Assembly: GCA_000209465.1 (NCBI GenBank)
Contig: GL890583.1
Span: 348,422 to 412,421 of the forward strand
Length of the DNA stretch: 64,000 bases
Reading direction: 5' to 3'
From: Lachnospiraceae oral taxon 107 str. F0167
GTDB taxonomy: Bacteria > Bacillota > Clostridia > Lachnospirales > Lachnospiraceae
Every line of letters begins with the position of its first letter. Within the stretch, counting starts at the first letter, position 1. Under the pieces are notes generated by a model, which did no database searches, was not told where the DNA came from, and saw nothing but the letters and a program-made list of their open reading frames with translations. The position numbers were made by a program, and so were the translations under genes. Below are positions 18,845-26,375 of this stretch, in pieces.

Positions 18845-19273
18845 ATGCAGATTTCAAGCAGATTTACCATTGCATTACATATTTTTACATGTGTAGAATA
18901 TTTTAAGGATAGAGAAAAAATAACAAGTGACTTTCTTTCAGGAAGCATAAGCTCGAATCCCGTTATTATAAGAAATATACTTTCACAACTAAGAAAGGCA
19001 GGTCTGATTACTGTAGCAAGGGGAACAGGTGGAATAGAAATTACAAGAGATTTATCTGAGATTTCTTTTTATGATATATATATGGCGGTTGAGGCTGTAA
19101 AGGAAGAAGGGCTATTTCATTTTCATGAGTCACCGAATCCCATGTGTCCTGTAGGAAAGAATATACATAGATTACTGGATGACAAATTGGTGAAAATACA
19201 GGAAGCCATGGAAAATAAAATGAAAGAATATACTCTTTTAGATATAAAAAAAGGTATGGAAGAGTTTTGTTAA
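18845..19273 (+). CDS. Rrf2-family transcriptional regulator (YwnA-like)
   Basis: 142 residues. The start is ATG 18845 (MQISSRFTIALHIFTCVEYF), which follows the promoter at 18750-18777; the frame from 18761 would begin inside the promoter. The winged helix-turn-helix reads ITSDFLSGSISSNPVIIRNI and LRKAGLITVARGTGGIEITR. One cysteine (PNPMCPVGKNIH) lies where some relatives sense oxidants, but the three-cysteine cluster of FeS Rrf2 proteins is absent. TGTAA-N9-TTACA sits at its own promoter and again before the transporter genes, so it probably represses both. The signal is unknown; osmotic or thiol stress would fit the neighbours. Confidence 0.85.
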   Translation: MQISSRFTIALHIFTCVEYFKDREKITSDFLSGSISSNPVIIRNILSQLRKAGLITVARGTGGIEITRDLSEISFYDIYMAVEAVKEEGLFHFHESPNPMCPVGKNIHRLLDDKLVKIQEAMENKMKEYTLLDIKKGMEEFC

Positions 19274-19299
19274 AGATGCCTGTAGGGCATCTTTTTTGT
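19274..19299 (+). terminator. Terminator of the Rrf2 gene
   Basis: AGATGCC pairs with GGCATCT around TGTAG, followed by TTTTT, directly after the stop codon. Confidence 0.85.
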
Positions 19300-19380
19300 T
19301 TTTAGAGAGTAACATAAGGAAATGACAGCTTAAAAATGTAGGGACTTCCAAAGTATAATTTATTTTATATTTAAAAGGTA

Positions 19381-19409
19381 TTGACAAAGCAGTTGTAATG
19401 ATTTATATT
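19381..19409 (+). promoter_or_regulatory. Promoter of the SnoaL-remnant and betaine/choline transporter genes
   Basis: TTGACA (19381-19386), 17-base spacer, TATATT (19404-19409). The Rrf2-type palindrome at 19394-19412 overlaps spacer and -10 box. Confidence 0.7.
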
Positions 19410-19412
19410 ACA
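19394..19412 (+). promoter_or_regulatory. Candidate Rrf2 operator, copy 2 (TGTAA-N9-TTACA)
   Basis: TGTAA (19394-19398) and TTACA (19408-19412) with a nine-base spacer, extended to GTTGTAAT/ATTACAAC (8-base perfect arms). It covers the -10 box, so bound protein would block RNA polymerase. Confidence 0.7.
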
Positions 19413-19525
19413 ACAAGTAACAAATATTAATTTTAAGCTTTTTAATAATGTTTTAACATTAGAAGAATGGTGTAAAAATATTTTTATCACTATTTGTGCC
19501 ATCATTTGGCGGAGAGGAAATTATT

Positions 19526-19657
19526 ATGTCAGAGAAATTAAATAATGCAAAGAATTTATATATAAGAGGTATACAGGATGGAGAACTTGAAGAGGTTTTA
19601 TCCTGCTATATGGGAGAAAGTTATACTCAACACAGTACAGGTGTAGGAGAAGAATAG
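19526..19657 (+). pseudogene. SnoaL-like (NTF2-fold) protein, 3' truncated
   Basis: 43 codons after GGAGAGG: the reading NAKNLYIRGIQDGELEEV then SCYMGESYTQHSTGVGEE is the start of small SnoaL-like proteins of about 130 residues, where the text continues with a glycine-rich loop. Here TAG at 19655 ends it, and the next bases lead straight to the transporter gene, so the remaining two thirds were lost by deletion. It is the first unit after the operator-bearing promoter, which suggests the original operon had this protein first. Confidence 0.55.
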
Positions 19658-19722
19658 AGAAATAGTACCAAGCAGGGAGGAATTAACCAATTCGGGTAAG
19701 TTTTAGTACTTTAGGAGGATAA

Positions 19723-21261
19723 ATGATAAAGGAAATAGGGATATTATTAAGTACTAAATGGGATTTCTTTGGAAAGCTTTTGTTGGAGCATATTGAAATC
19801 TCATTGATTGCCATATTGATTGCAATAGTGTTTGGAGGTATAGTAGGGATTTTTATAAGCGAGTTTCAAAAAAGTGCAAAACTTACTTTGGGAGTTATAA
19901 ACTTTTTATATACGATTCCATCTATATCAATGCTTGGATTTTTAATACCTTTTTCAGGTATAGGAAATGCAACAGCTATTATTGCTTTGACAATATACGC
20001 ACTCCTACCTATGGTTAGAAATACATATACAGGAATGATAAATGTGGATGCAGGTATATTGGAAGCGGCAAAGGGTATGGGAAGTACCAAAAAGCAGATA
20101 CTTTTCAGAGTACAGATACCTCTTGCAATGCCTGTTATAATCTCAGGAATCAGAAATATGGTTACAATGACAATAGCACTTGCAGGTATTGCTTCATTTA
20201 TCGGAGCCGGAGGACTTGGAGTAGCTATTTATAGAGGCATTACCACAAATAATGCCGCAATGACTATAACAGGAAGCTTGCTTATCGCAGTTTTGGCATT
20301 AGCGGTAGATTTTATCCTTGGATTTGTTGAAAAAAGAATGCAGATAAATGGAAAGGCTGCAAAAAAGCAAAACAGAATACTTGCTGTCATTTCGCTTGTC
20401 TTAATTTTTTGTATCTTGATTGTAGGATTACTTCCGAAGAAAAACAAAAATATAATCCATCTTGCGACAAAGCCTATGACTGAACAATATATTCTTGGTG
20501 AGATGTTAAAATTATATATAGAAAATAATACAGATTTATCCGTAGATATTACACAGGGAGTAGGTGGAGGAACCTCAAATATAGAACCGGCTATGGAAAG
20601 CGGTGAGTTTGATCTCTATCCGGAATACACAGGTACAGGTTGGAATATGGTATTAAAACATGAAGATCAGTACGGTGAAGAACAATTTGATATTTTACAA
20701 AAAGAATATCAGGAAAAGCTCGGACTTACATGGGATGTAATGCTTGGCTTTAATAACACCTACGGCATTGCCCTTAGAAGAGATATTGCCCTAAAGAATG
20801 ATATAAAAACATATTCCGATTTACAAAAACTGAATGGGAAGCTTATTCTTGGTGCCGAATATGACTTCTTTGAGCGTCAGGACGGATATGATATGTTAAG
20901 AAAAACATATAATCTTTCATTTGCCTCTACAAGTGATATGGATATGGGACTTAAATATCAGGCGATAAACAGCGGTAAAATAGATGTAATGCCTGTAAAT
21001 ACTACAGACGGTCAGCTGTCTCAGGCGGATGTTGTACTTCTTGAAGATGATAAAGGAATGTATCCTTCATATCAGGCAGGAATGGTGGTCAGAGAAGAAA
21101 TATTCAACAAATATCCACAGCTTCACAGTGCTTTGCAAAAATTTGATAAGCTGATAAATGAGTCGGATATACAGAGGATGAACTATGAAGTGGAGAGTGA
21201 AAAGAAAGAGCCGAGGGATGTTGCAAAGGCATTTTTATTAGAAAAAGGGCTTATAGAATAG
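19723..21261 (+). CDS. Glycine betaine/choline ABC transporter, fused permease and substrate-binding protein
   Basis: 512 residues. Residues 1-210 are the OpuCB/OpuBB-type permease with five or six helices and the EAA loop LEAAKGMGSTKKQILFRVQI. Residues 245-512 are an OpuAC-like binding protein facing outward: MTEQYILGEMLKLYIENN, GVGGGTSNIEPAMESGEFDL then YPEYTGTGWN. Fusions of this kind import quaternary ammonium osmoprotectants. The aromatic box residues can be guessed (YPEYTGT, tyrosines and tryptophan) but not assigned. AGGAGG precedes ATG 19723. The ATPase gene follows after 8 bases. Precise ligand (betaine, choline or carnitine) is open. Confidence 0.9.
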   Translation: MIKEIGILLSTKWDFFGKLLLEHIEISLIAILIAIVFGGIVGIFISEFQKSAKLTLGVINFLYTIPSISMLGFLIPFSGIGNATAIIALTIYALLPMVRNTYTGMINVDAGILEAAKGMGSTKKQILFRVQIPLAMPVIISGIRNMVTMTIALAGIASFIGAGGLGVAIYRGITTNNAAMTITGSLLIAVLALAVDFILGFVEKRMQINGKAAKKQNRILAVISLVLIFCILIVGLLPKKNKNIIHLATKPMTEQYILGEMLKLYIENNTDLSVDITQGVGGGTSNIEPAMESGEFDLYPEYTGTGWNMVLKHEDQYGEEQFDILQKEYQEKLGLTWDVMLGFNNTYGIALRRDIALKNDIKTYSDLQKLNGKLILGAEYDFFERQDGYDMLRKTYNLSFASTSDMDMGLKYQAINSGKIDVMPVNTTDGQLSQADVVLLEDDKGMYPSYQAGMVVREEIFNKYPQLHSALQKFDKLINESDIQRMNYEVESEKKEPRDVAKAFLLEKGLIE

Positions 21262-21269
21262 GAGGATTT

Positions 21270-22064
21270 ATGGCAATAGCTATTGAGTTTTCACATATAA
21301 GAAAAAGTTATGGAGATACGGTAATTATACCGGATTTGAATTTACAAATAGAAAAGGGAGAGTTTGTTACCATTGTAGGCTCTTCAGGTTGTGGAAAAAC
21401 TACCGCTTTAAAGATGATTAACGGACTTTATGAGCCTACATCAGGAGATATTTTTGTAAATGGAGAAAATATCAAGAATATAGATATGATTAGGTTAAGA
21501 AGAAGTATCGGCTATGCTATACAGGGCAGTGTTCTATTCCCGAATATGACGGTTGAAGAAAATATTTCCTATGTTCCAAGCTTATGGAATAAAAATGACA
21601 AGGAAAAGACTAAAAAGGCTGTGGATAAATGGATGGAGGTAATAGGTTTGGATCCGTCAATGAAGGACAGATATCCGTCAGAACTTTCAGGAGGGCAGCA
21701 ACAAAGAGTAGGAATTGCAAGAGCACTTGCGGCATCTCCTGATATTTTATTGATGGATGAGCCATTCGGAGCGGTAGATGCGATTACAAGAGAGCAATTA
21801 CAAAATGAGTTGAAGTCTTTGCATAAAAAAACAGGTATTACCATATTATTTGTCACTCATGATATTGAAGAGGCATTAAAGCTTGGTACAAAGGTTTTGG
21901 TACTTGATAAGGGTGAGATAGAGCAATTCGATAAGCCGTCTGAGATAGTGCAAAACCCTGCCACGAATTTTGTAAAAAAGCTTGTGGAAAAGCAAAGGAG
22001 AGCCTGCAACCTGCCTGATGAAAAGCTTAGAGAGTGCGAGTATTGCGGTGCATATATTCTTTAA
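21270..22064 (+). CDS. Glycine betaine/choline ABC transporter ATP-binding protein
   Basis: 264 residues. Walker A is VGSSGCGKTTALK (36-48), the Q-loop is IGYAIQGSVLFPN, the signature is LSGGQQQRVGIARAL and Walker B is ILLMDEPFGAVD followed by the VTHDIEEAL switch. It lacks the CBS pair that OpuCA-type ATPases use to sense ionic strength, and ends instead in a short Cys-containing tail (NLPDEKLRECEYCGAYIL) that could bind metal. GGAGG precedes ATG 21270. It is the motor for the fused permease/binding protein directly upstream. Confidence 0.9.
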   Translation: MAIAIEFSHIRKSYGDTVIIPDLNLQIEKGEFVTIVGSSGCGKTTALKMINGLYEPTSGDIFVNGENIKNIDMIRLRRSIGYAIQGSVLFPNMTVEENISYVPSLWNKNDKEKTKKAVDKWMEVIGLDPSMKDRYPSELSGGQQQRVGIARALAASPDILLMDEPFGAVDAITREQLQNELKSLHKKTGITILFVTHDIEEALKLGTKVLVLDKGEIEQFDKPSEIVQNPATNFVKKLVEKQRRACNLPDEKLRECEYCGAYIL

Positions 22065-22079
22065 AAGCAGGAGGTATAT

Positions 22080-22481
22080 ATGAATCAAAATGAAAGACCG
22101 GATTTTCTTATAGATGCTTTTAAGGAAGAATTTTGGTCATAGTGGTCGAAACATATTTATTTTAACAGATATATTGATACCCGAAAGCCTGTATATAAAG
22201 ATTCGTTTTAATTGGTAAAGGATAAGTACTATTTTATAATTACTACAAATGTTGACCACAGGTTTCAAATGGAGGGATTTGACAAGAACAGGCTTTTATA
22301 CACACAGGGTGATTATGGTTTGTTTCAGAGCACAGATACAAATTGTAAAGATACCTATGATAATAAAAATTCGATTTATGCCTGCTTAAATTTGAAAGAG
22401 GCATTTTGCCCTGAAAGTATAAATAGCAGAAGTATATGTATAGATGGGGATATTGGAGAAGTATTGAAAGAATTAAAATAA
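22080..22481 (+). pseudogene. Sir2-family protein fragment with two in-frame stops
   Basis: A good AGGAGG site precedes ATG 22080, 15 bases after the ATPase gene. The text SKHIYFNRYIDTRKPVYKD and LVKDKYYFIITTNVDHRFQ, FDKNRLLYTQGDYGLFQ is the middle of a Sir2-type NAD-dependent protein, including the ITTNVDH and YTQGDYG motifs. The NAD-binding GAGxS start is missing, and TAG (22140-22142) and TAA (22209-22211) interrupt the frame, where relatives carry ordinary residues such as Tyr and Glu. The C-terminal zinc region is not recognisable. Inactive remnant of the last gene of the transporter operon. Confidence 0.75.
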
Positions 22482-22518
22482 ATATTATAGAAATATAAAG
22501 CGATTTTGATAAACGGAA

Positions 22519-22561
22519 AACACCCACACATTGGATAAAAAATCCGATGTGGGGGTGTTTT
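22519..22561. terminator. Bidirectional terminator between the Sir2 remnant and hicB
   Basis: AACACCC...CACAT-GGAT pairs with ATCC-ATGTG...GGGTGTT and has a T-run on the plus side and an A-run on the minus side. It serves both converging transcripts. Confidence 0.8.
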
Positions 22562-22907
22562 ATATACTGATTTTAGCAGCAGGAGAATTATTTAAAGTTT
22601 CTTCAATATATTTGTTTATAGATATCTTATTACTTGTTGCATATACAAAGATTTTCTTGTGGAGTTCTGGTGAAAGACGAATATTAAAACTTCCCTTAAA
22701 TGCAACTTCAGGTTCTTTACCCTGAGCCTTACAAGTATCCAAATAGTCATCAACAGCACCATGAAAATCATCTAACAGTTCTTTAGCATTTTCACCTTCA
22801 TAAGAGATCAATGATCTTATACCTAAGACTTTTCCAAAGAAAATACAGTCTTCTTCAGAAAATTCAACGCTTCCGATATATCCTTTATACATAATAGTAT
22901 TATTCAT
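22560..22907 (-). CDS. hicB: HicB-type antitoxin
   Basis: 115 residues. The N-terminal HicB fold reads MYKGYIGSVEFSEEDCIFFG then SYEGENAKELLDDFHGAVDD. The C-terminal ribbon-helix-helix reads GSFNIRLSPELHKKIFVYAT. HicB proteins bind the partner toxin and repress the operon. Its ATG overlaps the TGA of hicA (ATGA overlap), the usual coupling. Expressed leftwards after hicA. Confidence 0.9.
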   Translation of the reverse strand: MNNTIMYKGYIGSVEFSEEDCIFFGKVLGIRSLISYEGENAKELLDDFHGAVDDYLDTCKAQGKEPEVAFKGSFNIRLSPELHKKIFVYATSNKISINKYIEETLNNSPAAKISI

Positions 22908-23158
22908 ATGAGTCCCTCCTGTTCTAGAATTATTATAAGTTGTTTTATTTGATATGCCTTTAATTCTTTTTGTGGATGTGGTTTATGAAGCAAAATACTC
23001 CCAAAGCTATTATTAACAAAGATTACTCTGGAACCACTGGTTTTTCCTTTGTTTGAACGAACATAGCCGAAGTAGTTTAATAGGGTTTCTGCATCATTAA
23101 AAGTAAAATCTTTAGGATTAGACTTGAGATGTTTTATAAGTTTTTCTTTTTGCCCCAT
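22904..23158 (-). CDS. hicA: HicA-type mRNA interferase toxin
   Basis: 84 residues, the normal size. It has the double-stranded RNA-binding-like fold: KLIKHLKSNPKDFTFND, LNYFGYVRSNKGKTSGSRVI and LLHKPHPQKELKAYQIKQL. The catalytic histidine is in LHKPHP. AGGAG precedes ATG on the minus strand. It is first in the hicAB operon and is held in check by HicB. No inactivating change seen. Confidence 0.9.
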   Translation of the reverse strand: MGQKEKLIKHLKSNPKDFTFNDAETLLNYFGYVRSNKGKTSGSRVIFVNNSFGSILLHKPHPQKELKAYQIKQLIIILEQEGLI

Positions 23159-23379
23159 AGCATTTCTCCTTTTCTATATTATATCTTATTGAAGATAATT
23201 TTACAACTAAAAATAGTTGCAAAATTATTTGTATGTTTTATGTACTAATATATCTCCAGTATGAGGAAAGAGTTTTATTTATTTAATAATTGAGATATAA
23301 TTTATATATTTAAGTATAGTGGAATTTATAGAATAAATTTTTATAAAATATTAAGTTAAAAAAAGAAGGGAAGATAGAT

Positions 23380-23626
23380 ATGAAGACTATAAGTATTAGA
23401 TTAGAGGATTCAATTTATGAAGAATTAGGGAAAATGCTGGATGAAATGGGACAGACTAAACAGACATTCTATGAGACATTTACAAAAACTGCATTGAGAG
23501 AGAAGTATTCCATTTATTATCAAAACTCCTTTATCGGATAAAAATAGCAATAATAGAAGAAAAATAGAGGCATTTGAAAGATTAGAGACGGTAAGAAAAG
23601 AAAATAAAGGAGAAATTGATTATTAG
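23380..23626 (+). pseudogene. RelB/DinJ-like antitoxin, frameshifted
   Basis: From ATG 23380 after AAGAAGGGAAG it reads MKTISIRLEDSIYEELGKML then MGQTKQTFYETFTKTALRE, the ribbon-helix-helix start of RelB/DinJ proteins. At about 23498 the frame slips and ends at a stop. One frame over, the natural end continues as IPFIIKTPLSDKNSNNRRKI, AFERLETVRKENKGEIDY and ends at 23626. A single indel after LRE explains it. No partner toxin is nearby. The EamA gene starts 40 bases later. Confidence 0.75.
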
Positions 23627-23665
23627 GGTATATGGAATAAATTTATACACAAGGAGTTTTTGAGT

Positions 23666-24721
23666 ATGAACAAGAATAATAGAATTGTATCAGTATTTTT
23701 TGCATTACTTGCGGCAGCTTTTTATGCAATAAATACGCCATTTTCCAAGCTGCTGCTTGATAAGATAGCTCCTACATTTATGGCATCTTTTTTGTATCTT
23801 GGAGCAGGAATTGGTGTAGGAATAATGTATCTATTTCATGCCAAGTCGGAGGATAAATTTGAAAGGCTTACAAAGGAAAATCTTTTATATACGGTAGGTA
23901 TGATAGTTTTGGATATTCTGGCACCGATTTTTTTAATGATAGGGATAAATACAGGTTCAGCTTCCAATGCTTCATTACTTGGCAATTTTGAGATTGTTGC
24001 TACAGCAATCATAGCACTTTTGGTATTCAAGGAAAGTGTAACACTAAGGCTTTGGTGTGCCATAGTTTTTATTACGATATCAAGTATAGTTCTTTCATTT
24101 GAGGGTACGGGAAGCTTTAAGTTTTCTATAGGCTCATTATTTGTTATATTGGCAACCTGCTGCTGGGGGCTTGAAAATAATTGTACAAGAAAGCTTGCAG
24201 ATAAAAGTACATATGAGATAGTATTTTTAAAGGGTATTTTTTCAGGTACAGGTTCATTTTTAATTGCAATTTTTATAGGCGAAAGTATCCCTGAAATCAA
24301 ATATATGATATTTGCTCTATTGCTTGGATTTGTAGCCTATGGTCTTAGTATCTTTATGTATATAAGGGCTCAAAGAGATTTGGGAGCTGCAAAAACCGGT
24401 GCATATTATGCGGTAGCTCCATTTATAGGTACCTTTTTGGCTTTTATTGTAAATGGAGAGAGGCTGACGGCAGTATATTTTATAGGTCTTATTTTTATGA
24501 TAATAGGAAGTACGATTGTTATATATGATACAATGCTAAAAAATCATATACATTATCATATACATACAATTGTTCATACACATAACGGTTCCACTCATAA
24601 ACATATTATTAAACATGAGCATAAACATAAACATTTTGTTTCAGAAAAAAATCATTATCATAAACATGATGATTATATAAATAGCGATGAACATAAACTG
24701 ATGCATGATAAGAATTTGTAG
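23666..24721 (+). CDS. EamA/DMT-family transporter with a His-rich cytoplasmic tail
   Basis: 351 residues from ATG 23666, 9 bases after AAGGAG; the earlier TTG has poor spacing. Ten hydrophobic helices form two EamA repeats (VFFALLAAAFYAINTPFSKL, then LATCCWGLENNCTRKLADKS). The tail from about residue 295 holds 17 histidines in HxH and HxHxH patterns (HIHYHIH, HKHIIKHEHKHKH), unusual for this family. It may bind zinc, nickel or another divalent metal and sense or buffer it, as His-rich loops do in cation exporters. Transport substrate is unknown. Confidence 0.85.
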   Translation: MNKNNRIVSVFFALLAAAFYAINTPFSKLLLDKIAPTFMASFLYLGAGIGVGIMYLFHAKSEDKFERLTKENLLYTVGMIVLDILAPIFLMIGINTGSASNASLLGNFEIVATAIIALLVFKESVTLRLWCAIVFITISSIVLSFEGTGSFKFSIGSLFVILATCCWGLENNCTRKLADKSTYEIVFLKGIFSGTGSFLIAIFIGESIPEIKYMIFALLLGFVAYGLSIFMYIRAQRDLGAAKTGAYYAVAPFIGTFLAFIVNGERLTAVYFIGLIFMIIGSTIVIYDTMLKNHIHYHIHTIVHTHNGSTHKHIIKHEHKHKHFVSEKNHYHKHDDYINSDEHKLMHDKNL

Positions 24722-24781
24722 AATCCAAAGACAGTATGTGATAAAATATTTTATAAATAGGCATAATATGGGAGGTAGAAT

Positions 24782-25291
24782 ATGGATATAATTATAAAGG
24801 AAGCAAGAATAGAAGATGCTAAAAAGCTTATTGAATATACGGGGATAGTGGGCTCGCAAACAGAATATTTGAGTTTTGGAAAAGAAGGTATAGGTGTCAG
24901 CTTGGAAGAGGAAGAAGCATTTATTCGTGGGATTGTTGAAAATCCAAAATCAGTAATGTATCTTGCATGGAAAGACGGGGAAATAGTCGGATGCAGCGAT
25001 ATCAGAAATCTGCCAAACAAAATGAGCCATAGAGCCGACTTTGGAATAACTGTAGTGAAATCGGAATGGAGGAAAGGTATAGGTAGTATGCTTTTAGAAA
25101 AATGTATCAGCTTTGCAAAGGAGTGTGGGTTAGAAATAATAAATCTTGAAGTAATGAGTGAGAATACACGAGCTATAGGCCTGTATAAAAAATTCGGCTT
25201 TGTAAAGACAGGAAAAACACCTGCATGTATCAAGGTAAATGAAAGATATATAGATGCTGATACTATGTATTTAGATTTAAGGAATATATAG
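24782..25291 (+). CDS. GNAT-family N-acetyltransferase
   Basis: 169 residues. The core reads GITVVKSEWRKGIGSMLLEK followed by INLEVMSENTRAIGLYKKFG, the acetyl-CoA pyrophosphate loop (RKGIGS) and the alpha-4 region of RimI/YhhY-like enzymes. GGGAGG precedes ATG 24782. The substrate cannot be told; relatives modify amino groups of proteins or small molecules. It ends near a shared terminator with the converging XRE gene. Confidence 0.85.
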   Translation: MDIIIKEARIEDAKKLIEYTGIVGSQTEYLSFGKEGIGVSLEEEEAFIRGIVENPKSVMYLAWKDGEIVGCSDIRNLPNKMSHRADFGITVVKSEWRKGIGSMLLEKCISFAKECGLEIINLEVMSENTRAIGLYKKFGFVKTGKTPACIKVNERYIDADTMYLDLRNI

Positions 25292-25350
25292 TCGCTATAT
25301 TGAATAAATATGCAGATAGCCTTAGAAATAAATATATGAAAAGAGAATTG

Positions 25351-25387
25351 CCTTGCTATAAGATCTGTATATTCTTATAACAAGGCA
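25351..25387. terminator. Hairpin between converging GNAT and XRE genes
   Basis: GCCTTGCTATAAGA pairs with TCTTATAACAAGGC (one mismatch). Serves both directions, though T-runs are short. Confidence 0.6.
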
Positions 25388-25416
25388 TAAATATTTATAT
25401 ACTTAAAACAAGGAAA

Positions 25417-25644
25417 TTACATCGTATCAGGTGATTTTTCAATATTTTCCTCCCAAAAAAGTTCATCCAGACTTTTATCAAGTGCATAGCAAATGGATAG
25501 ACAGAGTCTAATAGTGGGATTATAATCACCTTTTTCAATTGCATTTATAGTCTGGCGACTTACGCCTACAATTTCAGCAAGCTGTTGCTGCGAGAGATCC
25601 TTAGCCGCTCTGGCGGATTTTAATTTTAGATTTTTCATTTTCAT
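25417..25644 (-). CDS. XRE/Cro-type HTH regulator
   Basis: 75 residues. The whole protein is a helix-turn-helix: LKLKSARAAKDLSQQQLAEI then VGVSRQTINAIEKGDYNPTI and RLCLSICYALDKSLDELFWE. This is the short class paired with a small membrane protein in Firmicutes. The gene for that membrane protein ends 7 bases upstream on the same strand, so they form an operon. It probably represses through the TGTCAAATATAT repeats at 26188-26296. Confidence 0.85.
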   Translation of the reverse strand: MKMKNLKLKSARAAKDLSQQQLAEIVGVSRQTINAIEKGDYNPTIRLCLSICYALDKSLDELFWEENIEKSPDTM

Positions 25645-25651
25645 ACCTCAT

Positions 25652-26167
25652 TCAGTCATCTTTTCTATGCTTATCAAGAAACATTTTAAGCAATAGATTC
25701 AATGTCAAAAGTAAAAAGAAGACGGTCAATACAGGATTTATGCCCTCGCTAAGCCCAAGTATTCCATTTTGAAACATTTTGTTATCAACTACTGATTTTA
25801 CAGTCATAAAAAGATTCAGTAAAAATAATGTGACAAAACTAAATATGTATTTTACAACATTGGTGTATTTATACCCCCAATAAGCATCATGAAAGATAAG
25901 ATATGCATTGAGTACAGTGCCTGATAATAAAAGCATTATAATTATAACAAGTCCGGGTGATACAGGTAATGGTACCTCCTCTTGAATAAAAGCATATGTA
26001 AATCCTAATACCATCATGGTAATAAAAGAGTAGAAATATCCTCTCCCACGAATACTCATCTGTCTTTCGTCATATTCCGTCCTTTTCTTTTGCTTTATAG
26101 CAAAAATTAAAGCAACAATAAGACCAATTGTAAATCCAAATAATAAACCTATTTGATATGAACTCAT
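25652..26167 (-). CDS. Small multi-pass membrane protein of an XRE-linked pair
   Basis: 171 residues from ATG 26167 (MSSYQIGLLFGFTIG), 4-5 bases after AAGGAG; an ATG six codons earlier overlaps that site and is less likely. Five hydrophobic helices are visible, and EYDERQ follows the first helix, a motif seen in DUF2178-like proteins. Proteins of this kind travel with short XRE regulators. Function unknown. No catalytic motif seen. Confidence 0.7.
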   Translation of the reverse strand: MSSYQIGLLFGFTIGLIVALIFAIKQKKRTEYDERQMSIRGRGYFYSFITMMVLGFTYAFIQEEVPLPVSPGLVIIIMLLLSGTVLNAYLIFHDAYWGYKYTNVVKYIFSFVTLFLLNLFMTVKSVVDNKMFQNGILGLSEGINPVLTVFFLLLTLNLLLKMFLDKHRKDD

Positions 26168-26187
26168 AAAACTCCTTCCTGACATAT

Positions 26188-26296
26188 TGTCAAATATATG
26201 TTACACCTATAATATACATCTTTTTTTACTTTATGTCAAATATATTTTGCTTTTTATAGTATATATTTGATTTTATATATTGTAGAATATTTGACA
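26188..26296. promoter_or_regulatory. Repeated TGTCAAATATAT motifs, candidate operators of the XRE operon
   Basis: Identical 12-mers TGTCAAATATAT lie at 26188-26199 and 26234-26245, and an inverted copy ATATTTGACA lies at 26287-26296. They sit upstream of the membrane protein/XRE operon and also before the divergent gene at 26376, so they could control both. Function inferred. Confidence 0.5.
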
Positions 26297-26375
26297 GCAG
26301 CCTGTTAAGATATTATTATAAAAGTATAAATAACAGCTTTTACACATTTTTTAAAGTATAAGGAGATATTTGGTT

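Noticed and set aside
23836-24300. Minus-strand frame of 154 codons over the EamA gene
   Set aside because: Shadow of the membrane helices of the real gene.
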